Part shown: positions 34,995-44,303 of the stretch, in pieces
Layout: every line of letters starts with the position of its first letter
Numbering within the stretch: position 1 is the first letter of the stretch
Assembly (NCBI GenBank): GCA_903828665.1
Contig: CAIKMZ010000007.1
Location: forward strand, 1 to 64,000
Source of the DNA: an uncultured beta proteobacterium
Lineage (GTDB): Bacteria; Pseudomonadota; Gammaproteobacteria; Burkholderiales; Burkholderiaceae_C
DNA length: 64,000 nt
Reading direction: 5' to 3'
The notes under the pieces: model-generated
What the model was told of the DNA's origin: nothing
The model's input: the letters and a program-made list of their open reading frames with translations, nothing else
Databases searched by the model: none
Program-made: the position numbers and the translations under genes

Positions 34995-36156
34995 GAACCG
35001 ATTCCTGTGGGCAGTCCTCAATGGTTTGATTGTAGGGACGCTCGTGGCCTGCGGCAGCGGGCCGCTGCGGCCGCCGGCGAGCCCGGCGCCGGTCACGGCC
35101 ACGGCCACAGCACTGCCCGGCGCCGAGCCGCCGGAGTCGGTCGGGCCCTTGCCGGCCCCGATCATGCAGGCGCGCAGCCGCTGGACGGCCGTGCCGTGGA
35201 GCGAGTTGCCGCTCTGGGGCCAGGACCCCTTGCATGAGGCCTGGAACGCCTGGCTCAAGAGCTGTGAGCGCCCCGGGCCGGTGTTTGCGTCGCTGTGCAG
35301 CGAGATCCGGCGCCTGAGCCTGGGCAGCGATCAGGAGCAGCAGGACTGGATGCGCGCGCGGCTGCAGCCGTACCGGGTCGATGCGCTGCAGGGTGGCAGC
35401 GAGGGGCTGCTGACAGCCTATTTCGAGCCTCTGCTCGAAGGGGCGCGCCGTGCCGGCGGGCGTTTCACGGTGCCCCTGTACCGGCCGCCGGCCGGTCTGG
35501 TGCAGCGCAAACCCTGGTACACGCGTCAGGAGATCGACACGCTGCCTGCGGCGCAGGCGGCGCTCAAGGGTCGTGAAATCGTCTACTTGGCCGATCCGAT
35601 CGACGCCCTGGTCGCGCAGATTCAGGGCTCCACCCGCCTGCGCATCACGGAGGCCGACGGCACGCAGCGCCTGGTGCGGCTGGCTTATGCCGGTTCCAAC
35701 GAGCAGCCCTACAGGAGCGTCGGGCGCTGGCTGATCGATCAGGGTGCCGTGCGCGATGCGTCCTGGCCGGCCATCAAGGCCTGGGCGCAGCAGCATCCGG
35801 CGCGCGTCAACGAATTGCTGTGGAGCAACCCGCGCACCGTTTTCTTCAAGGAAGAGCCCTTGTCCGATTCGGACGCCGCCTGGGGCCCCAAGGGCGCGCA
35901 GGGCGTGCCGCTGACGCCAGGGCGATCGATTGCCGTCGATCCCGGCAGCATCCCGTATGGCACGCCGGTCTGGCTGGTGTCGAGCGGCCCGACGGCCCAG
36001 CTGCACAAGCTGGTGCTGGCGCAGGACACCGGCAGCGCGATCGTCGGTGCGGTGCGGGCCGATTATTTTGCCGGCTGGGGCGAGCCGGCGGCCGAGTTGG
36101 CCGGCCGGCTCAAGCAGCCCCTGCGCCTTTGGGTGCTCTGGCCACGCATACAATAG
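34993..36156 (+). CDS. mltA: Membrane-bound lytic murein transglycosylase A
   Basis: A 387-residue outer-membrane lipoprotein that cleaves peptidoglycan to 1,6-anhydromuropeptides. The lipobox is LVAC with Cys20. The MltA domain includes LLTAYFEPLLEG and FTVPLYRPP; the C-terminal 3D domain includes GRSIAVDPGSIPYGTPVWL and QDTGSAIVGAVRADYFAGWG, with the catalytic-type aspartates. The chosen ATG places the signal peptide properly; there is no good ribosome-binding site. It lies upstream of, but probably separate from, the yajC-secDF operon. Confidence 0.92.
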   Translation: MNRFLWAVLNGLIVGTLVACGSGPLRPPASPAPVTATATALPGAEPPESVGPLPAPIMQARSRWTAVPWSELPLWGQDPLHEAWNAWLKSCERPGPVFASLCSEIRRLSLGSDQEQQDWMRARLQPYRVDALQGGSEGLLTAYFEPLLEGARRAGGRFTVPLYRPPAGLVQRKPWYTRQEIDTLPAAQAALKGREIVYLADPIDALVAQIQGSTRLRITEADGTQRLVRLAYAGSNEQPYRSVGRWLIDQGAVRDASWPAIKAWAQQHPARVNELLWSNPRTVFFKEEPLSDSDAAWGPKGAQGVPLTPGRSIAVDPGSIPYGTPVWLVSSGPTAQLHKLVLAQDTGSAIVGAVRADYFAGWGEPAAELAGRLKQPLRLWVLWPRIQ

Positions 36157-36236
36157 CCGGCTGCCGGTCCCACGCGCCTGGCGCGCCAAAAGTGGCCCTG
36201 CCGCTTGTTTTCTCGATACATTTTTCTGGAGTTGCC

Positions 36237-36566
36237 GTGTTTATTTCCTCTGCCTTTGCCCAAACCGCACCCGCCGCCGGCGGCGGTGACATGCAGTCAT
36301 CGCTCATGAGTATGCTGCCGCTGGTGCTGATGTTCGTGGTGCTGTATTTCGTGATGATCCGTCCGCAGATGAAGAAGCAAAAGGAACATCGCGCCATGAT
36401 CGACGCGCTGGCCAAGGGCGACGAAGTGGTCACGGTCGGTGGTGTGCTCGGCAAGGTTAGCAAGATGGGCGACAGCTACGTCGGCCTGGAAGTGGCCAAT
36501 GGCGTGGAACTGCAGGTCCAGCGCAGCGCCGTGGTGCAGGTCTTGCCCAAGGGCAGCATCAAGTAA
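36237..36566 (+). CDS. yajC: Preprotein translocase subunit YajC
   Basis: A 109-residue single-span inner-membrane protein that associates with SecDF. The membrane segment LPLVLMFVVLYFVMIRPQMKKQKEH is diagnostic (residues about 27-51), followed by the small soluble domain GDEVVTVGGVLGKV. The start is GTG at 36237 with GGAG six bases upstream; the first ATG would lie inside the conserved region. It precedes secD by 34 bp, forming the canonical yajC-secD-secF operon. Confidence 0.93.
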   Translation: MFISSAFAQTAPAAGGGDMQSSLMSMLPLVLMFVVLYFVMIRPQMKKQKEHRAMIDALAKGDEVVTVGGVLGKVSKMGDSYVGLEVANGVELQVQRSAVVQVLPKGSIK

Positions 36567-36600
36567 TCCTGCTTTTTACCGCCACACAAGAAATGCGATC

Positions 36601-38481
36601 ATGAATCGTTACCCGATCTGGAAGTACGCGATCATCGTGATCGCGCTGGTGGTGGGGTTCCTCTATACCCTGCCGAATTTTTTTGGTGAAGCGCCCGCGG
36701 TCCAGGTATCGTCGGCCAAAGTGACCTTCAAGGTCGACGCCGGCACGCTGGCGCGGGTTGAAGAAGTGCTCAAGGCGGCCGGCCTGACGCCCGATCTGGT
36801 GTCACTGGACAACACGTCGGTCAAGGCGCGCTTCGACAACACCGAGAACCAGCTCAAGGCCAAGGATGCGCTACAAAAGGCGTTCAACCCGGATCCGGCC
36901 AACGCCGGCTACGTGGTGGCGCTCAACCTGCTGTCGCGCTCGCCGACCTGGCTGACCTCGCTGCACGCGTTTCCGATGTACCTCGGGCTGGATTTGCGCG
37001 GCGGCGTGCACTTCATGCTGCAGGTCGACATGCAGGCGGCCCTGACCAAGAAGGCCGAATCGCTCGCTGGTGATATCCGCACCAGCCTGCGCGAGAAGAA
37101 TGTGCGCCACAGCGGCATCAACCGCGTCGGCCAGACGATCGAAGTGCGCTTTCGCGACAACGAGGCGCTGACGGCCGCCAAGGCCGTGCTGCAGGACCAG
37201 TTCACCGATCTGCAGTCGGTCGATGCGATGGATGGCACCGATTACAAACTGACCGCCTCGATCAAGCCCGAGGCGGCGCGGCGCGTGCAGGACCAGTCGC
37301 TCAAGCAGAACATCACCACGCTGCACAACCGGATCAACGAGCTCGGCGTGGCCGAGCCGGTGATCCAGCAGCAGGGGCTGGACCGTATCGTGGTGCAACT
37401 GCCCGGCGTGCAGGACACGGCCAAGGCCAAGGACATCCTGGGCCGCACCGCCACGCTCGAAGTGCGCATGGTCGATGAGAGCAGCGAAGCCAGCGCGGCA
37501 GTCGGCGGCGCGGCGGCCGTGCCGTTCGGTTCCGAGCGCTATCTGGAGCGCAGCGGCCAGCCCATCATCGTCAAGAAGCAGGTCATCTTGACCGGCGAGA
37601 ACCTGACCGACGCCCAGGCCGGCTTCGACAGCCAGACGCATGAGCCGGTGGTCAACCTGACGCTCGACGCCAAGGGCGCGCGCGTCTTCAAGGATGTGAC
37701 GCGCGAAAACGTCGGCAAGCGCATGGCGATCCTGCTGTTCGAGAAGGGCAAGGGCGAGGTCGTGACCGCGCCGGTGATCCGCTCTGAGATCGGCGGCGGA
37801 CGCGTGCAGATCTCCGGTCGCATGACGACGATGGAAGCCAACGACACCTCGCTGCTGCTGCGCGCCGGGTCGCTGGCCGCGCCGATGGAAATCATCGAGG
37901 AAACCACGATCGGCCCGAGCCTAGGCGCCGAGAACATCGCCAAGGGCTTCAACAGCGTGACCTACGGGTTCACGGTGGTGGCGATCTTCATGTGCCTGTA
38001 CTACGTGCTGTTCGGCATGTTCTCCAGCATCTCGCTGGCCGTCAACCTGTTGCTGCTGGTGGCGGTGCTGTCGATGCTGCAGGCCACGCTGACCCTGCCG
38101 GGCATGGCCGCCATGGCCCTGGTGCTGGGCATGGCGATCGACTCGAACGTGCTGATTAACGAGCGCGTGCGCGAGGAACTGCGCAGCGGAGCGTCGCCGC
38201 AGGCGGCCATCCACGCCGGTTACGACCGGGCCTGGGCCACGGTGCTGGACTCCAATGTCACCTCGTTCATCGCGGGCCTGGCCCTGCTGGCCTTCGGTTC
38301 CGGACCGGTCAAGGGCTTCGCCGTCGTGCACTGCCTGGGCATCCTGACCAGCATGTTCTCCGGCGTCTTCTTTTCGCGCGGTCTGGTCAATCTTTGGTAT
38401 GGCCGGCAGAACAAGCTCAAGAGCCTGTCCATCGGCACCGTCTGGCGCCCCGAGCCGGATTCGCAGGTTAAGCCAAGCTAA
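36601..38481 (+). CDS. secD: Protein translocase subunit SecD
   Basis: A 626-residue inner-membrane protein that uses the proton gradient to help SecYEG complete export. Six membrane segments: one near the N-terminus (residues about 8-25) and five in the C-terminal third, with the large periplasmic P1 domain between. LGLDLRGGVHFMLQVD and AMAALALVLGMAIDSNVLINERVREEL-type sequence are conserved landmarks. The length fits (E. coli SecD 615). It is followed by secF after 12 bp. Confidence 0.95.
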   Translation: MNRYPIWKYAIIVIALVVGFLYTLPNFFGEAPAVQVSSAKVTFKVDAGTLARVEEVLKAAGLTPDLVSLDNTSVKARFDNTENQLKAKDALQKAFNPDPANAGYVVALNLLSRSPTWLTSLHAFPMYLGLDLRGGVHFMLQVDMQAALTKKAESLAGDIRTSLREKNVRHSGINRVGQTIEVRFRDNEALTAAKAVLQDQFTDLQSVDAMDGTDYKLTASIKPEAARRVQDQSLKQNITTLHNRINELGVAEPVIQQQGLDRIVVQLPGVQDTAKAKDILGRTATLEVRMVDESSEASAAVGGAAAVPFGSERYLERSGQPIIVKKQVILTGENLTDAQAGFDSQTHEPVVNLTLDAKGARVFKDVTRENVGKRMAILLFEKGKGEVVTAPVIRSEIGGGRVQISGRMTTMEANDTSLLLRAGSLAAPMEIIEETTIGPSLGAENIAKGFNSVTYGFTVVAIFMCLYYVLFGMFSSISLAVNLLLLVAVLSMLQATLTLPGMAAMALVLGMAIDSNVLINERVREELRSGASPQAAIHAGYDRAWATVLDSNVTSFIAGLALLAFGSGPVKGFAVVHCLGILTSMFSGVFFSRGLVNLWYGRQNKLKSLSIGTVWRPEPDSQVKPS

Positions 38482-38493
38482 GGAACACTTCTC

Positions 38494-39447
38494 ATGGAAT
38501 TTTTCAGAATCCGCCGCGACATCCCGTTCATGCGGCATGCGCTGGTGTTCAACCTGGTGTCGCTCGTCACCTTTCTGGCCGCGGTGTTCTTCCTGTTTTC
38601 ACGCGGTTTGCACCTGTCGGTCGAATTCACTGGCGGCACGCTGATGGAGGTCAGTTACACGCAAACCGCCGACCTCAATGCGGTGCGCAGCACCGTGGAA
38701 AAGCTGGGTCTGAGCGATGTGCTGGTGCAGAACTTCGGCACCACGCACGATGTGCTGATCCGCCTGCCGGTGCAAAAGGGTGTGAGTTCGGCGCAGCAGA
38801 GCGAGCACGTGATGAGCGCCCTCAAGGCCGCCGACGCCGGTGCGTCGCTGCGCCGCACCGAATTCGTCGGCCCGCAGGTTGGCGACGAACTGGCCACCGA
38901 CGGCCTGAAGGCGCTGGCCTCCGTCGTGATCGGCATCATGCTGTATCTGGCGATCCGCTTCGAGTGGAAATTTGCGGTCGCTGCGATCATCGCCAATCTG
39001 CACGACGTCGTCATCATCCTGGGCTTCTTCGCCTTCTTTCAGTGGGAGTTTTCGCTTCCGGTGCTGGCGGCGGTGCTGGCGGTACTCGGTTATTCGGTCA
39101 ACGAATCGGTCGTCATCTTTGACCGGATCCGCGAGAACTTCCGCCGCTACCGCAAGATGAACACGGTGCAGATCATCGACAGTTCGATTACCTCCACCAT
39201 CAGCCGCACCATCATCACGCACGGCTGCACGCAGCTCATGGTGCTGTCGATGCTGCTGTTCGGCGGCGCCACGCTGCATTACTTTGCGCTGGCGCTGACG
39301 ATCGGCATCCTGTTCGGCATCTATTCGTCGGTATTCGTCGCGGCTGCCATCGCCATGTGGCTCGGCATCCAGCGCGAAGACCTGATCAAGGGCGGCGGCA
39401 AGAAAGAAGGGGATCCCAATGATCCCAACGCGGGCGCTACAGTCTAA
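38494..39447 (+). CDS. secF: Protein translocase subunit SecF
   Basis: A 317-residue partner of SecD with six membrane segments and a small periplasmic domain. VEFTGGTLMEV near the N-terminus and YSVNESVVIFDRIRENFR in the membrane core are diagnostic. It ends the yajC-secDF operon. The DUF1631 gene begins 14 bp after its stop and may be co-transcribed. Confidence 0.95.
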   Translation: MEFFRIRRDIPFMRHALVFNLVSLVTFLAAVFFLFSRGLHLSVEFTGGTLMEVSYTQTADLNAVRSTVEKLGLSDVLVQNFGTTHDVLIRLPVQKGVSSAQQSEHVMSALKAADAGASLRRTEFVGPQVGDELATDGLKALASVVIGIMLYLAIRFEWKFAVAAIIANLHDVVIILGFFAFFQWEFSLPVLAAVLAVLGYSVNESVVIFDRIRENFRRYRKMNTVQIIDSSITSTISRTIITHGCTQLMVLSMLLFGGATLHYFALALTIGILFGIYSSVFVAAAIAMWLGIQREDLIKGGGKKEGDPNDPNAGATV

Positions 39448-39461
39448 TTAGAATTTGCGGC

Positions 39462-41750
39462 ATGGCCACATCCCCCACGATTGCACAGCAGGCTCGACTG
39501 GCCCAGGAGACGCGCAAGCGTTTCGTTATGCAGGCGGAGCGCGCCATGGTGGAACTTGGCGCCGCGGTCGAGGCGCGGTTCGCCGAGTTGATGAACGAAG
39601 CCGCACCCTCGCGTGAAATGAACCTGCGGCGTGATGCCTGGTCTCTTTACCAGAGTCAGCGCAAGGCCTGGGTCGAGGGCACTTGCCGCGACTGGCAGGA
39701 GGCACTCAAGCCGGTGACGGTCAAGCCCAAGGTCAGGGTGGAATCCGGCTTCGAACTGGTCGGAACCGAGGTGGTGGAAGACAAGATCCTGGCCTCGCGC
39801 CTAGCGCTGGGCCTGATGGAGTTTGTTGGCGCCGAGCTGAGCGACCTGTACTTGCGCATCAAGCACCTGGACGACGGGCGCGAGCTGGACAACCACGATA
39901 TCCTGCGGCCCGAAGTGTTGTTCCTGTGGATGATCCAGCGCTGGTCGACCACGGGCATGACACGCCAAGCATGGCTCATGGTGCACGATGTGGCGCGCAA
40001 GGTGCTGACCGAGCCGCTCAAGCATGCCTATGCCAGCTGCAACGCGTTCCTGATCGGGAACGGCGTGATGCCGACGATCGCGCTGGAAGATCGCGTCAAG
40101 CGCGTGCCCTCGGCCGAGCCGCGCTTCGAGCCCTCGAAGTCGGCCGCGTTGTCTGCGGCTAAGAACACACGGGGCGGGCCGCTGACGGGGGGGCGAGCCG
40201 ATTCCGGATTCGGCGGTGCAGCCGAGGAAACGCGCATGCTGACCCGGGCCGTGCCCATGGGCAGGGCGCGCACGCAGGGCATGGGTGTAGTCGGGCAGCT
40301 CAAGCGTTTGCTCAGCAGTTCGGTCGGCACCAGTTTTGAAAGCACGGCCCAGCTCAAGCCGTCAGCCGGATTGACGGCTGCGATGAAGCGCTCGACCGCC
40401 GCCGCGGCCGCTGGCACGGGCGGCGACACGCTCATGCAGGAGCGCAGCTCGGCCGGCGTGGCGCGCGCGGCCGATGACCTGCGCCGCTGGTCGACCGAAC
40501 TCAAGCACAAGGCCGAGACCCCCAATGAAAAGGCGGTGATCGAGGTTGTGGCGCTGATGTTCCAGGCCATCCTGCAGGAAGAGCGCATCCCGCCGGCCAT
40601 TCGCCTGTGGGTGGCTCGCCTGCAAATGCCGGTGCTGCGCGTGGCGCTGGCAGAACCGGATTTCTTTGGCACGCTGGACCACCCGGCGCGCCAGTTGATC
40701 GACCGCATGGGGTCCTGCGTCATGGGTTTCGATGCCAGCGGTATCAACGGCAGCGCACTCGAGACCGAAATCAAGCGGGTGGTGCAGGTGATCGAGCAGT
40801 ACCCCGAAACCGGCCGGCGCGTCTACCAACTGGTGTATGACGAGTTCCAGAAGTTTCTGGCGCAGTTCCTGACCGATCAGGCCTCCACGCAGAAGGCCGT
40901 GAGCGTGGCCCAGCAGGTCGAGCAGAAGGAGACCTTGACGATCCAGTACACGATCGAGATGCGCAACATGCTCAAGGACATGCCGGTGAGCGATGCGATT
41001 TCGCAGTTCTTGTTCAAGGTCTGGGCCGAGGTGCTGGCCGTGGCCGCCGTGCGCAAGGGCCCGCAGCACGCCGAGACGCTGGCGCTCAAGAAATTGGCGA
41101 GCGACCTGGTCTGGTCGGCCAGCGCCAAACCCAACCGTGCGGATCGCGCGCGCGTGATTGGCGCCTTGCCGCAATTGCTGCAGAACCTGCGCGTCGGCAT
41201 GGCGCTGCTGGGCGTGTCGCCGCAGGACCAGGATGCCCATATCAAGACCGTCAACGACACGCTGGCCGACGCTTTTGTGTCCAAGACGCAGGCGATCCCG
41301 GCGGCGCAGATCGCGGCCATGGCCAAACGCCTGGCCCACCTGGAAGATTTCGTCGTGGACGAGGACCCGGGTGAACTGCCGCTGGATGCGCAGAACATCG
41401 AAATGATGCTGGGCATGGATGCATCCAACATCGATGTCGTGACCGATGGCGGTTCCAACCCGACGGCTGCGATGACCGCCTGGGCCCAGGAACTGCAGCT
41501 TGGCTCTTGGTTCACGCTCGACCACAACGGGCGTGTGGTGCAGGTGCAATTCATCTGGCGCAGCGAGCGCAAGCACCTGAACCTGTTTGCCTCGACCGAT
41601 GGCCGCAGCTACCTGATCCAGGCCGCGCGTCTGGCGGCCTACCTGCAGGCCGGCCTGCTGATTCCCGAGGAGCAGGAGGCGCTTACCGTGCGCGCCACTC
41701 GCGATGCACTGGGCAAGCTCGCCGCCAACCCTGAGCGGCTGCTGAGCTGA
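39462..41750 (+). CDS. DUF1631 family protein
   Basis: A 762-residue, largely helical soluble protein of the DUF1631 family, common in beta- and gammaproteobacteria and sometimes wrongly named thymidine phosphorylase. No catalytic motif is visible. The C-terminal part (ELQLGSWFTLDHNGRVVQVQF, about 680-700) resembles a small beta-barrel like a PilZ-type fold; that is an inference. Its middle (about 225-310) is low-complexity and probably disordered. The ATG at 39462 lies 14 bp after secF. Its function is not established. Confidence 0.82.
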   Translation: MATSPTIAQQARLAQETRKRFVMQAERAMVELGAAVEARFAELMNEAAPSREMNLRRDAWSLYQSQRKAWVEGTCRDWQEALKPVTVKPKVRVESGFELVGTEVVEDKILASRLALGLMEFVGAELSDLYLRIKHLDDGRELDNHDILRPEVLFLWMIQRWSTTGMTRQAWLMVHDVARKVLTEPLKHAYASCNAFLIGNGVMPTIALEDRVKRVPSAEPRFEPSKSAALSAAKNTRGGPLTGGRADSGFGGAAEETRMLTRAVPMGRARTQGMGVVGQLKRLLSSSVGTSFESTAQLKPSAGLTAAMKRSTAAAAAGTGGDTLMQERSSAGVARAADDLRRWSTELKHKAETPNEKAVIEVVALMFQAILQEERIPPAIRLWVARLQMPVLRVALAEPDFFGTLDHPARQLIDRMGSCVMGFDASGINGSALETEIKRVVQVIEQYPETGRRVYQLVYDEFQKFLAQFLTDQASTQKAVSVAQQVEQKETLTIQYTIEMRNMLKDMPVSDAISQFLFKVWAEVLAVAAVRKGPQHAETLALKKLASDLVWSASAKPNRADRARVIGALPQLLQNLRVGMALLGVSPQDQDAHIKTVNDTLADAFVSKTQAIPAAQIAAMAKRLAHLEDFVVDEDPGELPLDAQNIEMMLGMDASNIDVVTDGGSNPTAAMTAWAQELQLGSWFTLDHNGRVVQVQFIWRSERKHLNLFASTDGRSYLIQAARLAAYLQAGLLIPEEQEALTVRATRDALGKLAANPERLLS

Positions 41751-41802
41751 CGGTCATTTGGCGCTTGGCGACCGGTTTGACGCTGATGGGTGCCCCCGGG
41801 GC

Positions 41803-42170
41803 ATGACCCCGCGTGCGATCGCATTGGTTCTTGCCGCTGCCGTACGCCATGGAACTTGATTGCCAAGAAATCGGGCGGCGGCAACCACTTAGTGTTGATG
41901 GGGTCGATTCTGGTGTGCGTCGTATGGATCCCCGTGGTCGTTTGGGTCGGCGTCCAAGAGACTATCCGCTGGAGTATCGTCGAATGGACGGTTCTGGTCG
42001 CCAGTGCCGTGGTCCATATTCTGTACTTCCGCAGCTGCTGCATGGCTATGCGGTATCGGACTTGACCGTGGTCTACCCGATGGCGCGCGGCAGCGGGCCG
42101 CTCTTGAGTTCCATCTGCGCGGTCATGGTGATCGGCGAGGCCATTTCGCCCGTGAGTGTGACCAGATGCT
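41803..42170 (+). pseudogene. Decayed EamA/DMT-type transporter
   Basis: Three consecutive frames together read as the N-terminal half of an EamA-family transporter. Frame one from the ATG at 41803 gives RAIALVLAAAVRHGT, then a stop; a second frame gives WNLIAKKSGGGNHLVL and about 50 further membrane residues ending VHILYF; a third gives GYAVSDLTVVYPMARGSGP and LSSICAVMVIGEAIS. This implies a small deletion near 41855 and another shift near 42045. The second half of the transporter is missing. It occupies most of the 540-bp gap between the DUF1631 and LysM genes, and the rest shows no supported gene. Confidence 0.75.
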
Positions 42171-42290
42171 GTCCAGCAGGCCGAATGCGGCCAGAGTTTT
42201 CTTGCGATTTCGTTGCCGATAGGGGGTCAGGCGCAGCTCGTTGCAGAGTTGTGCGTGCTTCATGGCTGGCTCTCGCGCGCGAGGGCGACC

Positions 42291-43538
42291 TCAGCGCGGG
42301 TTGGTCAGGCGGTCGCCGACTTTGACGCCGTCCGTTATTTCCATGACCAAGCCGTAAGACAGTTTCTCGAAGGTGCGAAACACCATCAGCAAACCGTTGC
42401 GCTCGTCGGGCAGGCGGATTTCGGCGCGTTGCGGGTCGGTTGGGTCGACCAGCCGTTTGCCGCCTTTCTGGATGGCCAGCACGTGGCCGACCTCGATGCC
42501 GTCGCGGGTACCGCGATTGATCGCCACGACCTGGTTCTGGCCCGCGTTGACAACCCCATTGCCATAGACCGAAACGATGTGCGCATCGACCTTGCCCGCC
42601 GGTGCGTGCGGCACGAAGGTCTGGAACTCGCGCTCAGGCTCGGGCAGCAGCCGGTCGCCAACGCGCACCTCCTCCTTGGCCGCCGAGATATCGATGGTGG
42701 CCGGGACAATGTCGGTCTGCGTCTTGCCATCCTTGTCGGTGATCTGGTCGATCGTTTCGCTGCGCACCAGCAGCGCCTTGCCGACATACGGCGCCTCGTA
42801 GCCCAGCACTTCACCGGTCAGCGGGTCCTTCAGGGGTTTGGCGTCACGGAACAGGCGGAACGCCTTCTGCTTTCGAACCGGATCATCGATCAGCGCCTTG
42901 CCATCCGGGCTGCGCGCGTAGGCGCGGTCGCCCCGGCTCAGCAGAACCCGGCCATCCTGCGTGGCGACGATGCGCGATGCGGTCCTGAGCCCTTCTTCTT
43001 CGACGATCACCGGCCCGGCCAGGAACGGCTCGAGCATGTTCGTGTTCAAGCTCGGCAGCGCGTCGTCGGGCAGGGCTTCGGAGCGTACGCGCGGCGACAG
43101 GCGCACGGTGGCCAGCGACGCCATCTCGGCATTGGCCGCGTCAGCTGCTGAGCCCTTCATGCGCAACAGGGCGCGGCCGTCCTTCTTTTCCAAGTACAGG
43201 GTCTGGCCCGGATAGATCAGGTGCGGATTGCGGATCTCGTCGAGGTTCATGCCCCACAACTCGGGCCAGCGCCACGGACTCTTGAGGAACAGGCCCGATA
43301 TCGCCCACAGCGTGTCACCGCGCACGACGGTGTAGCTGTCCGGTGCGTTGGCAGCCAGTTCGGTCAGCGGCACGCCGGCCTGCGCGACCTGCGTTGCCGT
43401 GGCCTTTTGCGCCGGCGTCACGGGAAAATTCTGGGCCCATGCGGCAGTGCCCGTCATCAGAACGCCGCCTGCCAGCGCCAGCGTTGCGCCGAGCGTCCCG
43501 CTTGCAAGCTTGAATTTCACCGTCATCGTGTTTGTCAT
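42291..43538 (-). CDS. LysM domain-containing exported protein
   Basis: A 415-residue secreted protein. A signal peptide (about residues 1-34, ending AWAQ) is followed by a LysM peptidoglycan-binding domain, SYTVVRGDTLWAISGLFL to NPHLIYPGQTLYL, then a long beta-rich region of unknown role. In Burkholderiales a homologue commonly lies opposite def, as here, often next to dprA, which is absent. The start is uncertain: ATGs at 43550, 43538 and 43526 all give a usable signal peptide, and none has a clear ribosome-binding site. Probably periplasmic or envelope-associated. Confidence 0.85.
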   Translation of the reverse strand: MTNTMTVKFKLASGTLGATLALAGGVLMTGTAAWAQNFPVTPAQKATATQVAQAGVPLTELAANAPDSYTVVRGDTLWAISGLFLKSPWRWPELWGMNLDEIRNPHLIYPGQTLYLEKKDGRALLRMKGSAADAANAEMASLATVRLSPRVRSEALPDDALPSLNTNMLEPFLAGPVIVEEEGLRTASRIVATQDGRVLLSRGDRAYARSPDGKALIDDPVRKQKAFRLFRDAKPLKDPLTGEVLGYEAPYVGKALLVRSETIDQITDKDGKTQTDIVPATIDISAAKEEVRVGDRLLPEPEREFQTFVPHAPAGKVDAHIVSVYGNGVVNAGQNQVVAINRGTRDGIEVGHVLAIQKGGKRLVDPTDPQRAEIRLPDERNGLLMVFRTFEKLSYGLVMEITDGVKVGDRLTNPR

Positions 43539-43793
43539 GTTGAGCCGCATTGAAAATGCCATGGGCATTGTTTTGAAAGACGGGTTTCTGCCGCTTCGCT
43601 GGCCAGAAATTCCGGATAAATCTGCCACGATTCTGCACGCAAGGCCCTGACAGGGCAACGCCTTTGGCGCAGAAGCTCGGCCAGAGCGCCGAAAAGTGGC
43701 GAAAATAGCGACATACTACGGACCGTTCCAGGACATTGCGCCCCAAGGCGCAGGCGTCTGCACGGCGCTGCTTCTTCCTCAATTGAATTCGTC

Positions 43794-44303
43794 ATGGCCT
43801 TACTCCCGATTCTTCGCTATCCCGATTCCCGCTTGCACACCGTCGCCAAACCGGTGAGCACGGTCGACGCCCGCATCAAGACGCTGATCGCCGACATGCT
43901 TCAGACCATGTACGAGGCCAAGGGCATCGGACTGGCGGCGACGCAGGTCGATGTGCATGAGAGGCTGATTGTCATGGATGTGTCGGAAGAGCGTGATCAG
44001 GCCATCATCCTGATCAATCCGCAGCTGGTCTGGACCAGTGCCGAAACCCATCTCAACGAAGAGGGTTGCCTGTCGGTGCCCGGCATCTACGACGGCGTCG
44101 AGCGATTTGATGCCGTCACCGTGAGCGCGCTCGACGAGCATGGCACCTCGCGCGTGCTGCAGGCCGAGGATCTGCTTGCGGTGTGCATCCAGCACGAGAT
44201 GGATCACCTGATGGGCAAGGTCTTTGTCGAATACCTCTCGCCCCTCAAGCGCAACCGCATCAAGAAGAAGATGATCAAGGCCCAGCGCGAGGAAGCGCAG
44301 TGA
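43794..44303 (+). CDS. def: Peptide deformylase
   Basis: A 169-residue Fe2+-dependent enzyme that removes the formyl group from nascent proteins. All three motifs are intact: GIGLAATQ (44-51), EEGCLSVP with metal ligand Cys92, and HEMDH (134-138) with ligands His134 and His138. The length is standard. It overlaps fmt at GTGA, forming the usual def-fmt pair. The 255 bp between it and the divergent LysM gene hold both promoters. Confidence 0.96.
   Translation: MALLPILRYPDSRLHTVAKPVSTVDARIKTLIADMLQTMYEAKGIGLAATQVDVHERLIVMDVSEERDQAIILINPQLVWTSAETHLNEEGCLSVPGIYDGVERFDAVTVSALDEHGTSRVLQAEDLLAVCIQHEMDHLMGKVFVEYLSPLKRNRIKKKMIKAQREEAQ

Noticed and set aside
42123-42263. 46-residue reverse frame with a basic RQRNRKK stretch
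   Set aside because: It overlaps the EamA remnant, has no good ribosome-binding site and no recognised family. It might be the start of a foreign gene fragment, but this cannot be supported.
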